A stretch of DNA of 64,000 nucleotides. Source: Neotamlana laminarinivorans. GTDB lineage: Bacteria; Bacteroidota; Bacteroidia; Flavobacteriales; Flavobacteriaceae. The number at the start of each line of letters is the position of its first letter. The stretch's first letter is position 1. Made by a program: the position numbers and the translations under genes. Below, piece by piece: positions 9,523 through 18,662 of this stretch. The stretch lies in NCBI RefSeq assembly GCF_020523925.1, contig NZ_JAJAPW010000004.1:62001-126000 (forward strand). Reading direction: 5' to 3'. The notes under the pieces were generated by a model. The model saw nothing but the letters and a program-made list of their open reading frames with translations. It was not told the DNA's origin and searched no databases.

Positions 9523-9548
9523 AAAGGCAACCTTTAAAGGTTGCCTTT
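9523..9548 (-). terminator. Intercistronic hairpin between receptor and PepSY genes
   Basis: AAAGGCAACC and GGTTGCCTTT form a perfect 10-bp stem around TTTAAA. For minus-strand transcripts coming from the receptor gene, the stem is followed by TTTACACTTTT, a poor T tract. It may therefore be a partial terminator or an mRNA-stabilising 3' end that keeps receptor expression above PepSY expression. On the plus strand a stronger T run follows, but no plus-strand gene ends here. Confidence 0.5.
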
Positions 9549-9564
9549 TATTTTTTGGTGAAAG

Positions 9565-11970
9565 TTAAAATTTATAAGTAAAAGTACCAAGTAAAACACG
9601 TTGTTGTTGTGGTGTAATAGTACTCCAGCCCGAATAGTAAGTCTCGTCGGTTAAATTATTTCCTTTAATACTAATTCTAAATGTATCATTTTCGTAATAC
9701 GCAGATGCATTAAATATGGTGTAACCTGGAATATAAAAACTTCCTGTTGCAGCTTTGTATGCAACCATAGTATCATATTCTGTTTGGCCATTAAAACCAG
9801 CACCTATACCAAAGTTTTTAAAGAATTTGTAATCTGCCCAAAAGTTATAAGTGATTTCTGGACCAGATTCACCATAGCGGCTACCTTCTAAATAAGTAGC
9901 AGAAGGAGAATTGGTAATTTCGGAATCGTTATAACTAAAACCTGTATGAATGTTTAAACCAGCAACTGGGTTGGTGTTAACTTCTAACTCTATACCTTGG
10001 CTATTAATTTCTAGATCCTGTGTTTGAGTGGCCCAAAAATATTTATTATCGACAGTAATGTTGTAATAACTTAAAGTAGCTTCTAGTTTGTTGTTAAATA
10101 AGCTTGATTTTGCACCAACTTCAAATTGGTCTGCTTGTTCAACATCAAAAGCTTGTAATGTAGTTGTAGCGTTATTATTCTCATCGTAAGTCGTGATATA
10201 TTGTGGGTCAACGTAAGAGAAACCGTTTTGGTAGTTTGCAAATATTGATAGTTCATCCATAATAGGTTGAAAAACAATTCCAAATTTTGGAGAAAGTGTA
10301 GTATCAGTATATTCAGTTTCATCATCGGAAGCATCATTTCTATCTCCTTGATAATCGAATCTATCAAAACGCACACTAGCCATAACAGATAAAGATGGTA
10401 AGATGTTTATAACATCAGAGATGTAAGCTCCAAATATATTTTGACGAACATCACTATTTAAAAATCCTAGCCCAGATAAAGCAGCACTAAGGTTTTCTTC
10501 GTTAATTTCTGGCTCGCCAAAAACTAAGTCTCCGTTTATATTTATTGTATGTAAATAGCCCCAGTTTGAGCTATTGTCTGTTATTTTGTAATCTAAATAA
10601 TCAGCGCCAACTAATAATTTGTTTTGTATGTCGCCAATTTTAAATGTACCGGTAAAGTTTTGTTGTAAGTTTAATGTTTTAGTTTTCGAATTTGTGTCTT
10701 GCGCATACAAACTAAAATATTCGGTTCCTACAGGAGCAGTAGGGTCAGACCAATCAGCAACGTTCCATAAATACGTATAATAACCTAAAGATTTGGCTGT
10801 ATTACCAGAGATTAATGTTTGAGAAGACCAGCTATCTGATAATTTCCAAGCTACTTCACCGCGATAATTTTGTGTTACGTTGGTAATTGTAACATCGTTA
10901 CTTGTAAACGATAATTCCTCGTTATACCCTAATTCTTCAATAGAATTAAACGCTAATGGCCCGTAACGGTTTAAGAATAAAAAGGTTTCGTTGGTTTGCT
11001 CGTTTTGAGAGGCTTCGTACGAGAAGTTAAGCGTTAAATTGTTGTTTACTCTATATGAAATAGATGGTGCTACAAACACTGATTTTTTTAAACCAGCATC
11101 TTGAAAACTATGTTGTTGTTGGAATCCGCCATTGAAGCGTAACGATAATTTATCGTTTGGGCTAATATTTACATCGGCATTTAGTTTGGCAAAATCGTAA
11201 GAACCACCAGAAACAGTTACTTCTCCACCTGTACCGCTGTAAGGCTTTTTAGTAATAATGTTAATTAAACCACCGTAAGATGTAACTGTGCTTCCAAATA
11301 AAGTTCCAGAAGGGCCTTTAATAACTTCTACACGCTCTACATTCGATGGATTTATAAATCCATTAGTAATACCAGCAACACCATTTACTAATTGAGGTTG
11401 CACAGCAAAACCACGGCTAGAGTAATACCCTGCACCGTCACCGCTTCTACCTGTAGACGACCATAGTTTTGTAATACCAGCAGCGTTTTTTAAAGCTTCT
11501 TCAAAAGTATTAACCGATTGTGATATAAGTAATTGGTTCGTAATCGTGTTGTAAACTTGTGAGTTTTCAATATTTTTTAATGGCATTTTAGATACATATG
11601 CGCTTTGTTTTCTTGAGAATTTGTTTTGGCGTTCGGTATCTATTACAACTTCTTGTAAGAGTTCATTTCCTTCAAAAAGGGTAATGTCGCCAATATTAAA
11701 ATCTGAATTGTTTATAGTAAAATCGATTTCTTTAGTTTTAAAACCAATAAAAGAGATGACTAAAGTGTAATCTCCATTTTCAAGATTTGAAATTTTAAAC
11801 ACACCATTTTCGTCTGTTTGTGCGCCTTTGGTAGTGTTTTTTACAATGGCGTTCACACCTAATAAGCTAGTTTGATAATTGTCGGTAACCGTACCTTGAA
11901 CAGAATAATCCTGAGAGAACCCTATAAATGTTAATAATAACAAAAGGGTGATAATAAATTTTGATTTCAT
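9565..11970 (-). CDS. TonB-dependent siderophore receptor
   Basis: An 801-residue outer-membrane receptor. A signal peptide ends near residue 19 (FIGFSQ). Residues ~22-100 are a carboxypeptidase-D-like beta-sandwich, a usual N-terminal extension in Bacteroidota. A plug domain follows (~125-235, with VERVEVIKGPSGTLFG and GGLINIITKKP), then a 22-strand barrel ending in the aromatic YKF. The plug and barrel segments resemble ferric hydroxamate/coprogen-type receptors, though the ligand cannot be fixed from sequence. Its promoter has two Fur-box-like sites. Energy would come from an ExbB-ExbD-TonB system such as the one at the right end of the window. The PepSY gene lies downstream. Confidence 0.93.
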   Translation of the reverse strand: MKSKFIITLLLLLTFIGFSQDYSVQGTVTDNYQTSLLGVNAIVKNTTKGAQTDENGVFKISNLENGDYTLVISFIGFKTKEIDFTINNSDFNIGDITLFEGNELLQEVVIDTERQNKFSRKQSAYVSKMPLKNIENSQVYNTITNQLLISQSVNTFEEALKNAAGITKLWSSTGRSGDGAGYYSSRGFAVQPQLVNGVAGITNGFINPSNVERVEVIKGPSGTLFGSTVTSYGGLINIITKKPYSGTGGEVTVSGGSYDFAKLNADVNISPNDKLSLRFNGGFQQQHSFQDAGLKKSVFVAPSISYRVNNNLTLNFSYEASQNEQTNETFLFLNRYGPLAFNSIEELGYNEELSFTSNDVTITNVTQNYRGEVAWKLSDSWSSQTLISGNTAKSLGYYTYLWNVADWSDPTAPVGTEYFSLYAQDTNSKTKTLNLQQNFTGTFKIGDIQNKLLVGADYLDYKITDNSSNWGYLHTININGDLVFGEPEINEENLSAALSGLGFLNSDVRQNIFGAYISDVINILPSLSVMASVRFDRFDYQGDRNDASDDETEYTDTTLSPKFGIVFQPIMDELSIFANYQNGFSYVDPQYITTYDENNNATTTLQAFDVEQADQFEVGAKSSLFNNKLEATLSYYNITVDNKYFWATQTQDLEINSQGIELEVNTNPVAGLNIHTGFSYNDSEITNSPSATYLEGSRYGESGPEITYNFWADYKFFKNFGIGAGFNGQTEYDTMVAYKAATGSFYIPGYTIFNASAYYENDTFRISIKGNNLTDETYYSGWSTITPQQQRVLLGTFTYKF

Positions 11971-12059
11971 TTATTTAGACTAATTATAGATTGTTTTATT
12001 CGGCAAAAGTATGTGCTAAGAATTAAACAAGCAAATTATTTGTAATTATTCTAAATAAA
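11970..12059 (-). promoter_or_regulatory. Receptor promoter with two Fur-box-like sites
   Basis: On the minus strand TACTTTTG (12011-12004) is a clear -7 box, with TTG triplets at 16 or 20 bases upstream. TTTATTTAGAATAA occurs on the minus strand at 12059-12046, identical over 14 bases to the core of the flavodoxin palindrome. A second copy with one change, TTTATTTAGACTAA, is on the plus strand at 11970-11983, overlapping the start codon. The two sites flank the promoter, upstream of -33 and just downstream of the predicted transcription start. Confidence 0.55.
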
Positions 12060-12092
12060 GGCATTGTTAAATAACAATTTTGTAGCTTATAG

Positions 12093-13361
12093 TTAACATA
12101 ACGTATTATTTACGTTGGCGTTTTTGTTGTAAAGCAAAGAAGTTGTAGTAGAATTATCGGGTAAAACATCATTAAGTCTGGCGTTGTTTCCTTTTAAAGC
12201 CACACCAAAAGATATTACAGAAACAATCATTCCTATCATAAAAATGGTGTATGTAATTCTTAATATTCGGTATTTTCGCTCTAAAACTTTACCTAAAAAA
12301 TAGAGGTCTTTGGTTAGGGAGCTATAAACGTAATTTTTGTCTTTAAGCAATTCCTTTACGGCCCAATCGTATTCTTCTAAGCTCATTTTATGAAAATTAC
12401 CAAAAAAGGTTAAATTCACTTTTTTGTTAGCAACATCCTCTTTCGTAAACTCTCCACTTGTAATATTAGGTCGTGTAGCAATTATAGAAAGCACCATAGA
12501 TATTACACATGATAGCGTAAAGATTGCAGTTGGATAAATTAAATACGGATTAGAGTCTAATTTTGAAATTAAATTAGCTAACACTAACGAAATTATAATG
12601 GCATTTACAGAAAGTAAAATGTTTGCTTTAGTATCTGCAATATCACTAAGTTTAATGTGGTTTCTTAACGCAACACGATAAAAAGTTTGAATACCACGTT
12701 CTGGACTTTCGTTTTTATATTGCGCTTTATATTTTGCTTTTAACTCTTCGGTTTTAAGCTTTGTTTTTCTTTTCTTTTTAGATTTTATAAGGCTAGCTAA
12801 ATTTTTCTCTTTTCTAGGTTGCCAGTTTTTTAAAGCATAATCGGTATAAAACTCATGCTTTTTTGTTAGTACATCTATATTCTCGTTTTCCCATTCAATA
12901 GGTGTATAATTTTTTATGCCTTGTAACTCTAATTCTTTTCTTAAAAACTCACTAGCTTCGGTAAAATATTTTTTACCAAAGTGCGATGCATCTGCATCAC
13001 GAATTATTTTATCGAGCTCTGTTTTTGGAGAATCTTTAAACTTTGTTGCCATTATACAGTTGTTAACTGCTGTAATGGTTTCTTGGTTTACACCTTCTTC
13101 TTTTAAAAAAGCAGTAGCAATTTTTACACTTTCTTCTTCATGATTATCTATAGATTTAGTGTAACCTGTATCGTGAAGCAAGACCGCTAGTTGTAATATT
13201 TCGGCATCGGTGGCGTTAATGTCTGTGTTTTCAATAATTTCTCTAACACTTCTTAAAACACGTTCGGTATGGGTGTAATTATGATATAAAAAACTGTTGT
13301 CTAATTCATTTTTTAGTAAATCAAATACAAATTTTTCAGTTTTTTCAATGAGTTCTAACAT
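12093..13361 (-). CDS. HD phosphohydrolase fused to a Pycsar-effector-like membrane domain
   Basis: Residues ~1-180 form an HD domain with His31, His63-Asp64 (LLHDTGY), His74 and Asp122 (RDADASHFG), so the metal site looks intact. A basic linker follows (~188-212, SKKKRKTK). Residues ~222-395 match the Pycsar effector transmembrane (PycTM, former DUF5706) pattern: the signature LSDIADTKANILLSVNA, then membrane helices at ~247-265, 273-294 and 369-389. In Pycsar defence PycTM effectors answer cyclic pyrimidine nucleotides. No cyclase gene is near; the neighbours are the receptor gene and divergent msrB. The HD part may hydrolyse a nucleotide sensed by the membrane part, which is inference. Domain calls are from memory of the families. 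Confidence 0.75.
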   Translation of the reverse strand: MLELIEKTEKFVFDLLKNELDNSFLYHNYTHTERVLRSVREIIENTDINATDAEILQLAVLLHDTGYTKSIDNHEEESVKIATAFLKEEGVNQETITAVNNCIMATKFKDSPKTELDKIIRDADASHFGKKYFTEASEFLRKELELQGIKNYTPIEWENENIDVLTKKHEFYTDYALKNWQPRKEKNLASLIKSKKKRKTKLKTEELKAKYKAQYKNESPERGIQTFYRVALRNHIKLSDIADTKANILLSVNAIIISLVLANLISKLDSNPYLIYPTAIFTLSCVISMVLSIIATRPNITSGEFTKEDVANKKVNLTFFGNFHKMSLEEYDWAVKELLKDKNYVYSSLTKDLYFLGKVLERKYRILRITYTIFMIGMIVSVISFGVALKGNNARLNDVLPDNSTTTSLLYNKNANVNNTLC

Positions 13362-13515
13362 AGAGATAAGTTCGCTTTTAAAGACACAAATTACTAAAAT
13401 TTATGCGTATTTTTGGTATTTTATATGTAAAGATTTTGGTCGTAAGGATATTCACAAACTAACGACTTAATCTATTTCGAATTGTTTAAAAAAATCATAA
13501 AATTTCATTTTTATA

Positions 13516-13962
13516 ATGCTAACATGGAAAGATATTATTAATTTTTCGGTAAACGGAAATTTAAAACCAGATAAACGTATTGAAAAATCTGAAGCAGAAT
13601 GGCAAAGTCAATTAACACCAGAACAATATAGAATTACCCGACTAAAAGGAACCGAAAGACCCCATAGCGGAGATATGTGTACAAGTCATGAAGCAGGTAT
13701 TTACAGCTGCATTTGTTGTGGTACATTACTATTCGATTCTACCATAAAGTTTAGTTCAGGTACCGGTTGGCCTAGTTTTACCCAACCAATAAAAGATAAT
13801 GCGGTTAAATACGAAAAAGATACAACTTTAGGTATGGTTCGGGTAGAAATTATGTGCAACACTTGCGATTCGCATTTGGGTCATGTTTTTCCAGATGGGC
13901 CAGAACCTAGTGGTTTACGATATTGTGTAAACTCAGAATCATTACAATTAGAAAAAAAATAA
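13516..13962 (+). CDS. msrB: Peptide methionine-R-sulfoxide reductase
   Basis: Repairs the R form of methionine sulfoxide in proteins. The zinc-binding pairs are visible in CICCGT and CNTCDSH. The SSGTGWPSF signature and the catalytic Cys in LRYCVNS are present. At 148 residues it is normal for the single-domain form. No signal peptide is seen, so it should be cytoplasmic. msrA starts two bases after its stop, so both stereoisomers are handled by one transcript. Confidence 0.95.
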   Translation: MLTWKDIINFSVNGNLKPDKRIEKSEAEWQSQLTPEQYRITRLKGTERPHSGDMCTSHEAGIYSCICCGTLLFDSTIKFSSGTGWPSFTQPIKDNAVKYEKDTTLGMVRVEIMCNTCDSHLGHVFPDGPEPSGLRYCVNSESLQLEKK

Positions 13963-13964
13963 AT

Positions 13965-14504
13965 ATGAATAAAAATATAGAAATAGCAACGTTTGGCGGT
14001 GGCTGCTTTTGGTGTACACAAGCCATGTTTCAAGAACTTATAGGTATAGAAAAAGCAGTATCTGGTTATTCAGGAGGTACTGTACCAGGGCATCCAACGT
14101 ATAAAGAAGTTTGTTCAGGTTTAACAGGTCATGCCGAAGTAGTGCAAATTACTTTTGATGCCGATAAAATTTCATATAAAGAATTGGCTACTATTTTCAT
14201 GACAACCCACGACCCTACAACATTAAATAGGCAAGGGGCCGATGTAGGAACGCAGTACCGATCTGTTATTTATTACCATAATGAAACCCAAAAAGAAATT
14301 GCTGAGGCTGTTTTAAAAGAAGTAGCTTCTTATTTTGATGATCCAATTGTTACAGAGATAACAGAAGCAAGTACTTTTTATGAAGCCGAAGAATATCATC
14401 AAGATTATTACAATAATAATACCACACAAGGTTATTGTAATGCGGTAATTACCCCAAAATTAGCTAAATTTAGAAAGCTTTATGCCTCAAAACTTAAATC
14501 GTAA
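13965..14504 (+). CDS. msrA: Peptide methionine-S-sulfoxide reductase
   Basis: Repairs the S form of methionine sulfoxide. The catalytic motif GGGCFWC lies near residue 10, and the resolving Cys is in TQGYCNAVITPK near the C-terminus. EEYHQDYY is the usual aromatic/acidic signature. I start the protein at MNKNIEIATFGG (179 residues); the frame is open further upstream but only by overlapping msrB, and those residues match nothing in the family. The phosphoesterase-barrel gene follows after 38 bases. Confidence 0.95.
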   Translation: MNKNIEIATFGGGCFWCTQAMFQELIGIEKAVSGYSGGTVPGHPTYKEVCSGLTGHAEVVQITFDADKISYKELATIFMTTHDPTTLNRQGADVGTQYRSVIYYHNETQKEIAEAVLKEVASYFDDPIVTEITEASTFYEAEEYHQDYYNNNTTQGYCNAVITPKLAKFRKLYASKLKS

Positions 14505-14542
14505 TATTTAAGTACAAAACAATTAATCTTTAACCCTCTCTA

Positions 14543-17500
14543 ATGAACATTCAATTCAAGCGATTATCTATAGCTTTAAGTTTAATTCTTTTAAGTGCAT
14601 GTGCAACCTATAAAACGCAATATAATGCAGACGTTATTTCGGGTAGTTTTAACGAGTCTGATATTGTGTATTCTTTTTATCTAATTGGTGATGCTGGAAA
14701 CTCGCCTGTAGGCTCAAAATCTCAAGCAGTTCAAGCTTTAGAGGCTACTTTAAAAGAAGCTCCAAAGGCAAGTACAGTTTTGTTTTTAGGCGATAATATT
14801 TACCCTAAAGGCATGCCAGACAAAGATGAGAAAGGCAGAGAATTTGCAGAACATCAATTAAATGTTCAAACCGAAATAGTTAAAGATTTTAAAGGTGATG
14901 CTATTTTTATTCCCGGAAATCATGATTGGTACAGTAACGGATTAAAGGGATTAAAACGGCAAGAAAAATATATTGAAGATAAACTTGGCAAAAATACTTT
15001 TTTACCTGAAGATGGATGCCCAATTGAAAAAGTTGAAATTTCAGAAGATATAACACTTTTAATTGTAGATACAGAATGGTATTTAGTGAATTGGGACAAA
15101 CACCCAACAATTAATGATGATTGCGATATAAAAACACGGTCTAAATTTTTAGATGAATTAGAAAGTGAAATTAAAAAGGCTCGAGGTAAAACTACAGTTA
15201 TAGCTTTACATCATCCCATGTTTAGTAATGGGCCTCACGGTGGTAAATATTCTGTAAAACAACATTTAAAGCCCATACCTGTTTTAGGGACTTTAAAAAA
15301 TATAGTGCGTAAAACAAGTGGCGGTTCTCCTGAAGATTTGCAGAATAAAAAGTACAACGATTTAAAAAAGCGTGTAGTAACATTAGCTCAAGAAAACGAT
15401 AAAGTAATTTTTGTTTCTGGCCACGAGCATAGTTTACAATATTTAGTTAGAGATAATTTGCCACAAATAATTAGCGGAGCCGGATCAAAATCTACACCAA
15501 CCCGAAACGTTGCAGACGAGTTTTCATCTAGTAACCCAGGTTATGCAAGATTAGATGTGCTTAAAAACGGGGCATCTTTCGTGCGTTTTTATTCTGCTAC
15601 CAATAAGATTTTATTTCAAACTCAAGTGCATAAAAAAGACAGATCGGATGAAATTTTCGATTTCGATAGTAATTTCCCAGACCAAGTTTCAGCATCAATA
15701 TACACGCAGGAAGAAATTGATAAATCTAAATTATACAAGGCTATTTGGGGCGAACGTTATCGAGAAGTTTATGGAACAAACGTAGAAGCACCAACCGTAA
15801 ATTTAGATACACTTTTTGGCGGTTTAACACCTTTTAGAAAAGGAGGAGGGCATCAATCAAAATCACTTCATTTAAAAGATAAAAATGGGGCGCGTTACGT
15901 TATGCGTGCTTTACGTAAAAGTGCTTTGGTTTACCTACAAGCAACGGTATTTTTAAATCAGTATATAGAAGGGCAGTTTGAAGATACTGCGCCGGCAAAT
16001 TTAATTCAAGACTTTTTTACAGGGTCGCACCCATATGCTCCATTTGTAACCGCAACATTATCCGATCCTTTAGGAATTTATCATACAAACCCAGTGCTTT
16101 ATTATGTACCTAAACAAAACGCTTTAGGATTGTTTAATGAAGATTTTGGAGATGAATTATACATGATTGAAGAACATCCTTCTGATGGTCACGACAACAT
16201 AAAAAGTTTCGGCTACGCAAAAGATATTGTAAGTACAGATGATTTAAGAGAGCATTTAAGAAAAGATGAAAAATATAGCGTAGACGATATTGGATATTTA
16301 AGAGCTCGTTTATTTGATATGACTATTGGTGATTGGGATAGGCATACCGACCAATGGCGTTGGGCAGAGTTTGAAATAAGTGATGATGAAGTAGTTTACA
16401 AAGCAGTGCCAAGAGATCGCGACCAAGTATTTTCTATAATGGGAGATGGTGCATTTATGCAATACGGTACACGTTTTATACCAGCTTTAAAATTAATGGA
16501 AGGTTTTAATGATGATATTAGAAGTGTAAAAGGCTTCAACTTTAGCCCATTTGGGTTAGATAATATGCTGCTAAACAAAACCACAAAGCAGCAATGGAAT
16601 GAACAGGTTGCTTTTATTCAAAAGCATTTAACCGATGAAGTTATCGATGAAGCTTTAAACCAGTTTCCTAAAGAGGTTCAAAATCCAGAAACCTTAGCAA
16701 GAATAAAACGTGTTTTAAAAGCTCGACTTAAAAATTTACCAGAAATTGCCAATGCGTATTTTAAAGTTCTAAATAAAACGGTGGTAATAACAGGAACAGA
16801 TAAAGATGATTTTTTCGATATAGAACGCCTACCAAATGGCGAGACAAAAGTTTCTGTTTATAGAAATATTGATGGAAAAAGAGATAAACAATTCTATGAA
16901 AAAACCTTCAATAAAAATGACAATAAAGAAATCTGGATTTATGGTTTAGATGATAAAGATGTTTTTAATGTTTTTGGTGAAGGAAACAAATACATAAAAG
17001 TTCGATTAATAGGTGGTCAAAATAAAGATACTTATAATATCGAAAATGGTAAAAACCTTAAGTTTTACGATTATAAATCAAAAGAAAGTATAGTTACAAC
17101 AAACAAAGGAAGCAAGCATTTAACTAACGATTATAATACCAATGTTTACGATTTTACCAAGCCTAAAAATAATACCAATCAAGTGGTGCCTTCAATTGGT
17201 TACAATCCAGACGATGGTGTAAAAATAGGAGCGGTAAACACGTATACTACTTATGGGTTTAAACGAAGTCCGTTTACCACACAGCATAGTTTTTCTGCGG
17301 CTTATTTTTTTGCAACAAGTGGTTTCGATTTAGGGTACAATGCAGAATTTGCAAATGTTGTAAATAAATGGAATTTAGCCGTCGATACTAGGTTTACAAG
17401 CCCTAATTATGCCATAAATTACTTTGGTTACGGTAATAGCACAATCAACCCCGAAGCAGATGAAAATGATGGATTAGATGTCGATTTAGATTATAACCGT

Positions 17501-18250
17501 GTTAAAATACGTAAGTTTAAAATTGCGCCAGCTTTAGTTTGGCGAGGTGAATTAGGAGCCAGTTGGCAATTAGGGTTATCTTATGAAAATAATGAGGTAG
17601 ATAACACCGCTGGTCGTTTTGTTAGTCAACCAAACGTGTTGCCAAATTCGGTATTTGATAATCAAAATTTTGTTGGTGTTAATGCTAAATATCAATTTGA
17701 TAATGTAGATTATCCCACATTTCCAACAATGGGGATGCACGTGGCTTTAGAAGCGGGTTATAAAAATAATACCGATAACTCGAATAGTTACGCTTATGTA
17801 ATTCCAGAATTAGCCTTCGATTATAAAATTATACCAAGCGGTCAATTGGTATTTGCAACAAAATCCAGAGCACATTTTAATATAGGTGATGATTTTGAGT
17901 TTTACCAAGCCGCAAACATTGGTGCAAAAACGGGATTAAGAGGATACAGGAACGAGCGTTTTATTGGTAAAACCGCTTTTACTCAAAGTTCTGATATTCG
18001 AGTGAACTTGCGTCGAATTAGAACAGGATTATTGCCATTAAATATTGGCGTTTATGGTGGTTTTGATGTTGGTAGAGTATGGGTAGATAACGATTTTGTT
18101 TTAAGTACAGAAAGTAATAGTGATACATGGAATACCTCTTTAGGAGGTGGTGTTTTTGCCGATTTATCTCAGCTTACAACATTAAATGCATCATTATTTC
18201 ATAGTGAAGATGGTGTGCGTTTTGCATTTAGATTAGGCTTTGCCTTTTAA
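14543..18250 (+). CDS. Lipoprotein joining metallophosphoesterase, kinase-like segment and outer-membrane barrel
   Basis: A 1235-residue envelope protein. The signal peptide ends in a lipobox (LLSAC, Cys20). Residues ~43-350 are a calcineurin-like phosphoesterase with GD (49-50), GDN (83-85), GNHD (125-128), HH (223-224) and GHEH (293-296), so all metal ligands are present. Residues ~430-640 resemble an atypical kinase of the CotH/FAM20 kind: RYVMRAL may hold the ATP lysine region, IGDWDRHTDQW (595-605) looks like the DRHxxN catalytic loop, and VPRDRDQVF (622-630) could be the metal-binding Asp. Residues ~750-835 hold three loose G-x-DKD-x-(F/Y)-(D/N) repeats. From ~885 to the end is an Omp85-like surface-antigen barrel ending in LGFAF. 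The kinase-like reading is tentative. Confidence 0.8.
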   Translation: MNIQFKRLSIALSLILLSACATYKTQYNADVISGSFNESDIVYSFYLIGDAGNSPVGSKSQAVQALEATLKEAPKASTVLFLGDNIYPKGMPDKDEKGREFAEHQLNVQTEIVKDFKGDAIFIPGNHDWYSNGLKGLKRQEKYIEDKLGKNTFLPEDGCPIEKVEISEDITLLIVDTEWYLVNWDKHPTINDDCDIKTRSKFLDELESEIKKARGKTTVIALHHPMFSNGPHGGKYSVKQHLKPIPVLGTLKNIVRKTSGGSPEDLQNKKYNDLKKRVVTLAQENDKVIFVSGHEHSLQYLVRDNLPQIISGAGSKSTPTRNVADEFSSSNPGYARLDVLKNGASFVRFYSATNKILFQTQVHKKDRSDEIFDFDSNFPDQVSASIYTQEEIDKSKLYKAIWGERYREVYGTNVEAPTVNLDTLFGGLTPFRKGGGHQSKSLHLKDKNGARYVMRALRKSALVYLQATVFLNQYIEGQFEDTAPANLIQDFFTGSHPYAPFVTATLSDPLGIYHTNPVLYYVPKQNALGLFNEDFGDELYMIEEHPSDGHDNIKSFGYAKDIVSTDDLREHLRKDEKYSVDDIGYLRARLFDMTIGDWDRHTDQWRWAEFEISDDEVVYKAVPRDRDQVFSIMGDGAFMQYGTRFIPALKLMEGFNDDIRSVKGFNFSPFGLDNMLLNKTTKQQWNEQVAFIQKHLTDEVIDEALNQFPKEVQNPETLARIKRVLKARLKNLPEIANAYFKVLNKTVVITGTDKDDFFDIERLPNGETKVSVYRNIDGKRDKQFYEKTFNKNDNKEIWIYGLDDKDVFNVFGEGNKYIKVRLIGGQNKDTYNIENGKNLKFYDYKSKESIVTTNKGSKHLTNDYNTNVYDFTKPKNNTNQVVPSIGYNPDDGVKIGAVNTYTTYGFKRSPFTTQHSFSAAYFFATSGFDLGYNAEFANVVNKWNLAVDTRFTSPNYAINYFGYGNSTINPEADENDGLDVDLDYNRVKIRKFKIAPALVWRGELGASWQLGLSYENNEVDNTAGRFVSQPNVLPNSVFDNQNFVGVNAKYQFDNVDYPTFPTMGMHVALEAGYKNNTDNSNSYAYVIPELAFDYKIIPSGQLVFATKSRAHFNIGDDFEFYQAANIGAKTGLRGYRNERFIGKTAFTQSSDIRVNLRRIRTGLLPLNIGVYGGFDVGRVWVDNDFVLSTESNSDTWNTSLGGGVFADLSQLTTLNASLFHSEDGVRFAFRLGFAF

Positions 18251-18350
18251 TATTTTATGTGACGAATTTACACTTTTGGTGTCTTATAAATAATTAAGTA
18301 ATCCATGGTGTGTTTTTACGACTAATAATTCCCCCTAAAAAAAACATATT

Positions 18351-18662
18351 ATGATTAATAGCTTTAATGAGATTGTAAACTCAAAAAAAACAGTTTTAGT
18401 AGATTTTTATGCCACTTGGTGTGGGCCTTGTCAAGCCCTAATGCCAATTTTAAAAGAGGTTAAAGATGAGGTAGGTGATGATGTGAAAATTGTAAAAATA
18501 GATATTGATAAAAACAACGAACTTGCCGTAAATTATCAAGTACGTAGTGTGCCAACCATGATTTTATTTGTAGATGGTAAACCACGTTGGAGGCAATCTG
18601 GAGTGCTTCAAAAAAACGAAATACTTAACGTTTTAGATGTTCAAGCATCTGTAAAAGTTTAA
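18351..18662 (+). CDS. trxA: Thioredoxin
   Basis: A 103-residue thioredoxin fold with the active site WCGPCQ near residue 24-29 and the cis-proline loop in VRSVPTMILF. No signal peptide, so cytoplasmic. It could supply electrons to MsrA and MsrB encoded nearby, but a 100-base gap and the large barrel gene lie between. Its stop overlaps the convergent lipoprotein gene by four bases. Confidence 0.95.
   Translation: MINSFNEIVNSKKTVLVDFYATWCGPCQALMPILKEVKDEVGDDVKIVKIDIDKNNELAVNYQVRSVPTMILFVDGKPRWRQSGVLQKNEILNVLDVQASVKV

Noticed and set aside
12093-13361. A complete Pycsar defence operon
   Set aside because: No nucleotide cyclase is adjacent; only the effector-like domain is present, fused to an HD domain.
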